Shown piece after piece: positions 58,863 to 64,000 of a stretch of 64,000 nt of DNA. Both the position numbers and the translations under genes were made by a program. The notes beneath the pieces are model-generated. The model was given only the letters and a program-made list of their open reading frames with translations. It was not told where the DNA came from and did not search any database. Position 1 is the stretch's first letter, and every line of letters starts with the position of its first letter. The stretch is taken from contig NZ_SRII01000005.1 of the NCBI RefSeq assembly GCF_004684095.1, positions 1-64,000 on the forward strand, in the 5' to 3' direction. The stretch is from Hymenobacter sp. UV11 (lineage in GTDB: Bacteria; Bacteroidota; Bacteroidia; Cytophagales; Hymenobacteraceae).

Positions 58863-59351
58863 ATGAAAACCCTGGCTGACCTGCTGCTGCTCGGCGACCC
58901 GCGCCTCTATGAAGTATGCGCGCCCGTGACCGAAGCCGACCTGCCGCTGGTAGCCGGCTGGGTAGCCGATTTGCATAACGTGATGCAGGAAGTGCGCGCC
59001 AAATACCACTTTGGGCGCGGCATCGCGGCTCCGCAGCTCGGCATCATGAAGCGGCTGGTGTATCTGCACCTCGATGGCCAGCCCCACGTGCTGCTCAACC
59101 CCGAGCTGGGCGAGTTGAGCGCAGAAACGTTTGACATGTGGGACGACTGCATGTGCTTTCCGAACCTGCTGGTGCGGGTGCGGCGCCACGAGGCCCTGAC
59201 CGTGACCTATCGCGACGCCCAGTGGCAGCCGCAGCGCTGGCCCGTGCAGGGCGCCGTAGCCGAGCTGCTGCAGCACGAGTGCGACCACCTCGACGGCATT
59301 TTGTGTACCATGCGGGCCCTTGATGGCCAGTCGTTTCGCTGGCGGCCATAA
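58863..59351 (+). CDS. def: peptide deformylase-like enzyme
   Basis: A 162-residue zinc/iron hydrolase removing formyl groups from N-terminal Met. Motif 1 is GRGIAAPQLG, motif 2 DDCMCFPN in place of the usual EGCLS, and motif 3 QHECDHLDGILC (HExxH). The changed motif 2 keeps the metal Cys (DDC-M-C) and places this in a divergent PDF branch, so it may be a second, non-housekeeping deformylase. Length is near normal. Confidence 0.88.
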   Translation: MKTLADLLLLGDPRLYEVCAPVTEADLPLVAGWVADLHNVMQEVRAKYHFGRGIAAPQLGIMKRLVYLHLDGQPHVLLNPELGELSAETFDMWDDCMCFPNLLVRVRRHEALTVTYRDAQWQPQRWPVQGAVAELLQHECDHLDGILCTMRALDGQSFRWRP

Positions 59352-59517
59352 GAATGCCTGCGCCGTGGCACGCCCTACCCAACGGCTTCGATGACCCATC
59401 GAAGCCTTTTTTGCGTCTGGATGCTACTTTTCTACCTTGCCAGGCAACCCCTACCCCCCGCGCCGCATCTAACGCCCCAAACAACCTTTCGCCGCTGCCC
59501 TACCCCTACTCTTTATC

Positions 59518-60057
59518 GTGACTGAGCCCGACCTCATCGCCGCCTGCCTGCGGGGCGAGCCCCGCGCCCAGCGCCACCTCTACAACCAGTTTGCGGGGCT
59601 GATGCTGACAGTGTGCCGCCGCTACCTCAAGCGCCCCGAAGACGCCGAGGAGGCGCTGCTGCTGGGCTTTGCCAAGGTGTTTCAGGCACTGCCCACGTTT
59701 CGGCAGGAGGGCTCGTTCGAGGGCTGGATTAGGCGCATTATGGTCAACCAGGCCCTGATGGAGCTGCGCCGCCGCGAGCCGCTGCACCTCTCGTTTGAGG
59801 ACTTTGCCCAGCCCGAAAACCTGGCCAGCACCCCCGCCACCGCCGACACCCAGCTGCAGGCCGACGAGCTGCTGGCCCTGCTGCAAACCCTACCCCCCGG
59901 CTACCGGGCCGTGTTCAACCTCTATGCGTTGGAAGGCTACTCGCACCTCGAAATTGCGGAGGCGCTGGGTATTTCGGAGGGCACCAGCAAGTCGCAGCTC
60001 AGCAAGGCGCGGGCCATGCTGCAACGCCGGCTAGCGCCGCAAACCACGTCTTTTTAG
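59518..60057 (+). CDS. ECF-type RNA polymerase sigma factor
   Basis: A 179-residue sigma-70 factor starting at GTG 59518 (MTEPDLIAACLRGEPRAQRH). Region 2 reads FAKVFQALPTFRQEGSFEGW and RIMVNQALMELRRR; region 4 reads LPPGYRAVFNLYALEGYSHL followed by EIAEALGISEGTSKSQLSKA. It resembles the Bacteroidota ECF group downstream of starvation or envelope stress. The next gene, 11 bp away, encodes a membrane protein that may be its anti-sigma partner. Confidence 0.93.
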   Translation: MTEPDLIAACLRGEPRAQRHLYNQFAGLMLTVCRRYLKRPEDAEEALLLGFAKVFQALPTFRQEGSFEGWIRRIMVNQALMELRRREPLHLSFEDFAQPENLASTPATADTQLQADELLALLQTLPPGYRAVFNLYALEGYSHLEIAEALGISEGTSKSQLSKARAMLQRRLAPQTTSF

Positions 60058-60068
60058 CCCATTAGTAT

Positions 60069-61079
60069 ATGCCTTCTGATAATCTCGATGACCTTTTCCG
60101 GCAGCAGCTGGGACAGCACGCCACGCCGCCGGGCGCTGACCTGCAGCGCCGCCTGGCCGAGCTGGCCGAGGCCGAGCGCCTGGACAACCTGTTCCGGACG
60201 GGGCTGGGGAGCCATGCTTCCCAGCCCCGCCGCGAGCTGTGGGAGCGCCTCGAAGACGAGCACCTGCACCCCGAGCCGCGCCGCCGGCGGGGGGTAGTGG
60301 CTTGGTGGCAGCTCTCGGCTGCGGCCATGCTGCTGCTGGCGCTGCTGGCCGGCGGCCTGTGGCGCGGCGGCTACCTGGGCCAGCGCCCCGCCCTGGCCGT
60401 AAGCAAGCCGGCGGTGCGGCCGGCGGCCGGCTCTTCGGCGGTGGCCGTAGCTACTAGCGCGGGGGCGGCAGCTACGACAGCTTCGGGCCAATTGATAAGC
60501 AATAGCTTACCTACTAACACTATAGCTCAATCAGAAAATAAAGTTCAGGAAAAATCAACCAGCCAGGCAACGGCCAGCCGCCTTGCACCATCTAGCATCC
60601 CGATAGCCACTACTACCCGGCCGCGCCGCCCCGCCACGGTGCCCCATGCAGCTAGCAGCATTCAAGCTAAGACCCGGCGGCCGGACGCGGCCGCCGGGGT
60701 GCTGGCCACCACCGGGAAGCGGACCATCCCGGCAGGCCAGCCGCAACCGCCTACCCCCCCCGAAGCGCCGGAATTACCGGCCTCCCGCCAACTACCCGCG
60801 CTGATTGCCATGATGGCCCCGCCCGATATTATTGAGGTAGATGTGCGGCGCGGCCCCGCGCCGGCCCGCCCGGCCGCCCAAGCGGTAGTGGCCACCGCGC
60901 CCAGCCCGGCGGCCGACCAGCCCCGGCGGCGGCTCCGCCTCGGCGGGCTGCTGCGCCAGGCCGACCACCTGGTGCACGGCGAGCCAGTGAGCCTGGCCGA
61001 GGCCACCGGCTTGCCCGAAAGCCTGACTGTGCAGGCCCGCCTCGGCGGCCGCACCGTGAGCAGAACCATTCAATTGTAG
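60069..61079 (+). CDS. single-pass membrane protein, putative anti-sigma factor
   Basis: A 336-residue protein: a cytoplasmic N-terminal half of two similar units (LDDLFRQQLGQHATPPGADL and LDNLFRTGLGSHASQPRREL), each ending in a helix with W/RRLxE, then one transmembrane helix (about 78-98), then a long Pro/Ala/Thr-rich periplasmic region of low complexity. The duplicated LF-LGxHA unit resembles other Bacteroidota ECF-linked anti-sigma factors. Assignment rests on the 11-bp spacing to the sigma gene. Confidence 0.6.
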   Translation: MPSDNLDDLFRQQLGQHATPPGADLQRRLAELAEAERLDNLFRTGLGSHASQPRRELWERLEDEHLHPEPRRRRGVVAWWQLSAAAMLLLALLAGGLWRGGYLGQRPALAVSKPAVRPAAGSSAVAVATSAGAAATTASGQLISNSLPTNTIAQSENKVQEKSTSQATASRLAPSSIPIATTTRPRRPATVPHAASSIQAKTRRPDAAAGVLATTGKRTIPAGQPQPPTPPEAPELPASRQLPALIAMMAPPDIIEVDVRRGPAPARPAAQAVVATAPSPAADQPRRRLRLGGLLRQADHLVHGEPVSLAEATGLPESLTVQARLGGRTVSRTIQL

Positions 61080-61169
61080 GGCGCCAGCCAGCGCCGTTAG
61101 TTTGCCTTTTTTGTGGCCTCACCCGAGGCTGCCTACCCTCATCTTGTCTATTCTAACCGATTTTCACCC

Positions 61170-62315
61170 ATGAAACCTGCTGTTTTTTTTGCTGCTTGCG
61201 GCGTCTTGTTTGCAATTTCTACCGTGGTGGCCCAGGCCCGCGTGCTGGCCCCTACCCCCACCGATACCATTGTATTACGCCTGCCCAACAAGGCCGTGAT
61301 GACGCTGGTGGTGCGCGATGCCCAGCAGCTGCGCCAACTGCCGCAGTACCACCTCGACTCGCTGGTGGCGCGGCTGGGCGGCTACATCGAGCGGGCCGAT
61401 GCGGCCGCCAAAGTGGCTGGTACCGAGCGCCTGACCAGCGTGTTTCACCCCAACGAGGACCAGCCTGGCCAGAGCCTGCCCGAGGAAATCCGCATCACGA
61501 CCCACAAGGCCGCGGCTGGCGCCTACGGTCCCAGCAACCGGGTGGAAGTGCTGCTGGAAAAGAAATTTGGCGTGGTAGTTAATATCGATGGTAAAACCAA
61601 CGACCAGCCCCGCGCCGCCGCCAGACGGGCCGACCGCCAAGCCGAGCGCGACTCGATGCGCGAGGCGCGCAACGACCGCAAGTCTTCTTCGACAGACTTT
61701 ATATTTGACCTAGGCCTTAACGCACTCGTTAATAACCATATCGACCGCGCAACGCCGGCCGGGCAGATACCTACCAGCCCGCTCGACCTGCGTACCGGTG
61801 GCTCGCGCTACGTCAATCTCGGCTTTAATTTCAAGCAGCGGCTAGGCGCCCGGCGCAGCCCGCTCTACCTGATGGTCGGCCCCGAATTTGCGTTTAATAA
61901 CTACATGCTCGAAGGCAATCACAAGTGGGTGAACCAGAATGGCTTGACCAGCGTGGCGCTCGAAACTAGCGGCCGGCAGTACCAAAAAACCAAGCTAGCA
62001 ACTTCTACCCTCACTGTGCCCCTGATGCTTCAGCTCAACACCCACGGCAACAGCCACTTTCACCTGGGCGCGGGGGGCTTTGTGGGCTACCGCCTAGCCA
62101 GCTGGACTAAGCTTAAGTATTTCGAGGAAAACACGACCTATAAGGATAAAGACTACGGCTCGTACAACCTCAACGACTGGCAGTATGGCCTACAAGGCAT
62201 AATTGGTATCAAGTCGCTGACTTTCTTCGCTAAGTATAATCTCAACCCCCTCTTCCGCGATGGCCAGGGAATTCAGGCCCAAACGCTGAGCTTCGGCCTG
62301 CGCCTGCTCCAGTAG
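61170..62315 (+). CDS. outer-membrane beta-barrel protein (PorT-like fold)
   Basis: The ATG at 61170 gives 381 residues with signal peptide MKPAVFFAACGVLFAISTVV ending VAQA. After a soluble N-terminal domain (about 30-160), the C-terminal half has alternating beta strands (YVNLGFNFKQRLGARRSP, LYLMVGPEFAFNNYML, FHLGAGGFVGYRLASW) and ends in LSFGLRLLQ, typical of outer-membrane barrels. It follows the sigma/anti-sigma pair on the same strand and may be a target. Confidence 0.75.
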   Translation: MKPAVFFAACGVLFAISTVVAQARVLAPTPTDTIVLRLPNKAVMTLVVRDAQQLRQLPQYHLDSLVARLGGYIERADAAAKVAGTERLTSVFHPNEDQPGQSLPEEIRITTHKAAAGAYGPSNRVEVLLEKKFGVVVNIDGKTNDQPRAAARRADRQAERDSMREARNDRKSSSTDFIFDLGLNALVNNHIDRATPAGQIPTSPLDLRTGGSRYVNLGFNFKQRLGARRSPLYLMVGPEFAFNNYMLEGNHKWVNQNGLTSVALETSGRQYQKTKLATSTLTVPLMLQLNTHGNSHFHLGAGGFVGYRLASWTKLKYFEENTTYKDKDYGSYNLNDWQYGLQGIIGIKSLTFFAKYNLNPLFRDGQGIQAQTLSFGLRLLQ

Positions 62316-62415
62316 CGCGAAGTTTCATTTCGTGCGCGAGCGCCAGCGAGCAGAGCGGAACCGCGCAGTTCTGCCTGCTCGCTGACGCTCGCTCGCAAGC
62401 TAAAGCTTACGCTAC
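62312..62415. repeat. imperfect inverted repeat carrying the stop codons of both flanking genes
   Basis: Arms GTAGCGCGAAGTTTC...CAGCGAGCAG (62312-62353) and CTGCTCGCTGACG...TACGCTAC (62375-62415) pair imperfectly. Each outer end contains GTAG; the TAG is the stop codon of the barrel gene (62313) on one strand and of the methyltransferase gene (62412-62414) on the other. It can act as a bidirectional terminator. Confidence 0.75.
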
Positions 62416-63167
62416 ATATTCCGAAAAAAGTTATCCAGCAGGATGGCGGCCGACACGGCTACGTTCAGACTTTCGGCCCTACCCCCCGGCCCGTGCGGAA
62501 TGTGCAGCCGGCTGGTAAGCTGCGCAGCCACGGCCGGGCTGAGGCCATGGCTCTCGCTGCCCATCACCAGCACGCCGGCTGGTTGTAGGTGCAGCTTGTG
62601 CACGTTATCGCCTTCGAGGTCAGCGCCAAATATCCCTACCCCTTCGGGTAAGGCTTGAAGCCAGGCGGGCAGGTCCACGTCGGCCCACACGGGCACCCGG
62701 CCGAAGGCGCCCATGCTGGCGGCCACGGCTTTGGGGTTGAAGGGGTCGGCGCAGTTTTCGGACAAGACCAGGCCGGGCAGGCCGTACCAGTCGGCCAGGC
62801 GCCAGAGGGTGCCGAGGTTGCCGGGGTCGGCCACGTTGTCGAGGGCCAGCACGAGGCGGGTGGCGGGCAGCTGGGGGGGTAGGGCTGGCGCGGGCGGCCG
62901 ACGTACTACGGCCAGCGCGGCGGCGTTAGTCTGGAGGGTGCCGAGCTGGGTCAGCTCGTCTTCGGTGGCCAGGTGCAACGGGAAGGCGGGACTGGCGGGC
63001 AGGTGCGCGGCGAAAGCGGCAGTAGCGAGCAGGTGCTCGACTTCGAGGCCCGAGGCGAGCAGTTCTAGCACGCTTTTGGCACCTTCGACCAGAAAGGCGG
63101 CGTGCCGCTGCCGATATTTGCGCTGATGCAGCGACCGAACGTATTTGGCGAGAGCTTTTGAAACCAT
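62412..63167 (-). CDS. TrmH/SpoU family RNA 2'-O-methyltransferase
   Basis: A 251-residue SPOUT enzyme. The N-terminal substrate-binding domain (RKYRQRHAAFLVEGAKSVLE) is followed by the three SPOUT motifs: ALDNVADPGNLGTLWRLADW, VLVMGSESHGLSP and IPHGPGGRAESLNVAVSAAI. It methylates rRNA or tRNA ribose with SAM; the exact site is unknown. Its start overlaps that of the divergent tamL gene by 10 bp. Confidence 0.92.
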   Translation of the reverse strand: MVSKALAKYVRSLHQRKYRQRHAAFLVEGAKSVLELLASGLEVEHLLATAAFAAHLPASPAFPLHLATEDELTQLGTLQTNAAALAVVRRPPAPALPPQLPATRLVLALDNVADPGNLGTLWRLADWYGLPGLVLSENCADPFNPKAVAASMGAFGRVPVWADVDLPAWLQALPEGVGIFGADLEGDNVHKLHLQPAGVLVMGSESHGLSPAVAAQLTSRLHIPHGPGGRAESLNVAVSAAILLDNFFRNM

Positions 63168-64000
63168 TAGATAGACAAAGTAACGACCGGGCGCGCTTCG
63201 GTCCGGGCCACCTGGGGGCCTGGCTGCTGCTGGGCCTGGCCGCCCTGCTGCTGGCCGTGGGCTGCTCGCCGCTGCGCCTGCTGGGGCCCAAGCAGCGCCT
63301 GCTCACCAAAATAGCGGTGGAAAGCGAGGGCCTGAGCACGGCCCAGCAGGAGCGTATGCTGACGCTGGTGCAGCAAAAGCCCAACCGCACTATTCCCATT
63401 CCGAAGCTGGCCATCTACCAGTTCGGGCACTCTTTCTACGATTCGGCGCGCATTGAGCGCAAGATTTCGGGCATCAAGAGCAAGTATGCCGACCAGCTGG
63501 CCAATGCCCAGGGCGACTCGGCGCGCACCGGCAAGCTGCTGGCCCGCCGCGACCGCCTCCTGACCCGCAAGCGCACGGCCTTGGAAAAGGGCAACTCCAT
63601 CATGCGCCTGGGCGAGCCGCCCGTCATCTACGACCCTACCCTGAGCCAGCGCACCGTGGACCAGCTCACCACCTACCTGCGCGCGCAGGGCTACTTCCGG
63701 GCCCACGTGGGCTTCACCGACTCGGCCCGCTCCAAGCCCAGCCTCATTGCCAGTGCCCTGCGCACGGTGGGCCTGCGCAAGCCCGTGCGCCCCGTGCCGC
63801 TGCGCGACTCGGCTGGCGGGCGCCTGCACCGGCTCGTGACGGTGACCTACGAAGTGGCCGAAGGCCACGGGTTTACGCTGAGCCGGCTCACGCGCAGCAT
63901 CCCCGACTCGGGGGTGGCCCAGGTGGTGAGCCGGGCGCAGGCCGCTACCCTGCTGCACGTGGGCGATGCCTACAACGAGGACCTCATTGGCCAGGAGCGC
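63158..64000 (+). CDS. tamL: translocation and assembly module lipoprotein TamL (partial, runs off window)
   Basis: The only frame continuing to the window end starts at TTG 63158 (MKPLDRQSNDRARF); no ATG is available, so the start is provisional. It has a hydrophobic stretch and lipobox LLLAVGC (Cys about residue 36), then LLGPKQRLLTKIAVESEGLS, and POTRA-like segments (YLRAQGYFRAHVGF, VTVTYEVAEGHGFTLSRLTR). This is the N terminus of the BamA/TamA superfamily protein TamL, which is a lipoprotein in Bacteroidota and assembles outer-membrane proteins with TamB. The barrel lies beyond the window. Confidence 0.85.
   Translation, partial: MKPLDRQSNDRARFGPGHLGAWLLLGLAALLLAVGCSPLRLLGPKQRLLTKIAVESEGLSTAQQERMLTLVQQKPNRTIPIPKLAIYQFGHSFYDSARIERKISGIKSKYADQLANAQGDSARTGKLLARRDRLLTRKRTALEKGNSIMRLGEPPVIYDPTLSQRTVDQLTTYLRAQGYFRAHVGFTDSARSKPSLIASALRTVGLRKPVRPVPLRDSAGGRLHRLVTVTYEVAEGHGFTLSRLTRSIPDSGVAQVVSRAQAATLLHVGDAYNEDLIGQER

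Noticed and set aside
63167..63958. Minus-strand frame opposite tamL
   Set aside because: Its translation is low-complexity His/Gln/Ala/Gly-rich with no motifs, while the plus strand encodes a clear TamL N terminus.

Overview
The window is chromosomal DNA of a high-GC member of the Bacteroidota, most likely Hymenobacter or a close relative (Cytophagales). The evidence is the gene content: a type IX secretion sorting domain, a SusD remnant, TamL, a fused CcoNO oxidase, DUF1080 and PmoA-type proteins. Start codons lack Shine-Dalgarno sequences, promoters are of the TAnnTTTG type, and the octamer CTACCCCC / GGGGGTAG recurs throughout. I see no rRNA, tRNA, CRISPR array or prophage.

Layout. 0.2-6.4 kb: polysaccharide deacetylase with glycosyltransferase, sugar transporter, GH92 alpha-mannosidase. 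6.4-15 kb: small proteins, an M28 peptidase, phosphoglycerate mutase, a DUF2911 protein and a large secreted glycosidase-like protein. 15.3-17.4 kb: a hypothetical gene, a decayed MHS-family transporter and hemA. 17.6-33 kb: a respiratory island. It holds a PAS histidine kinase with a REC-CRP fusion regulator, a thioredoxin-like gene, ccoI, ccoS, a REP-associated tyrosine transposase (RAYT), ccoNO, ccoQ, a small membrane gene, ccoP, ccoG, ccoH, a TauE/SafE-type protein, a universal stress protein and hemF. 34-41 kb: the acetate/gluconeogenesis module pckA, aceA, aceB with a divergent RamB-like regulator. 41-47.5 kb: a sugar-catabolic operon (SusD remnant, double DUF1080, Gfo/Idh/MocA, PmoA-like, VOC, GH63/MGH1-like). 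47.5-64 kb: a cupin remnant, AraC regulator with oxidoreductase, an AT-rich HEPN-type gene, an FAD dehydrogenase, three peptidases (S8, M20, S9), peptide deformylase, an ECF sigma module, an rRNA/tRNA methyltransferase and the start of tamL.

Two systems stand out. First, a local REP/RAYT system: about 22 copies of a 39-bp imperfect palindrome with a conserved CAACGACAA foot lie between 17.5 and 37.5 kb, centred on the RAYT at 24.05-24.67 kb, and I found none elsewhere in the window. They occupy almost every gap of the cco cluster and have entered coding sequence: the last codons and stop of ccoS, a 26-residue tail on HemF, and probably a loop of CcoI. Second, a condensed oxygen-response circuit: a FixL-like PAS kinase is paired with a response regulator fused to a CRP/FNR module that carries the FNR-type recognition residues E-x-x-S-R. 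Perfect TTGATnnnnATCAA boxes lie upstream of the thioredoxin-like/ccoI unit and of ccoNO, spaced from their -7 elements by distances differing by one helical turn.

Several other inverted-repeat families lie between genes. One, with the core GAAGCATCTCTACC, keeps its stem through compensating differences between copies. Another supplies the stop codons of two converging genes.
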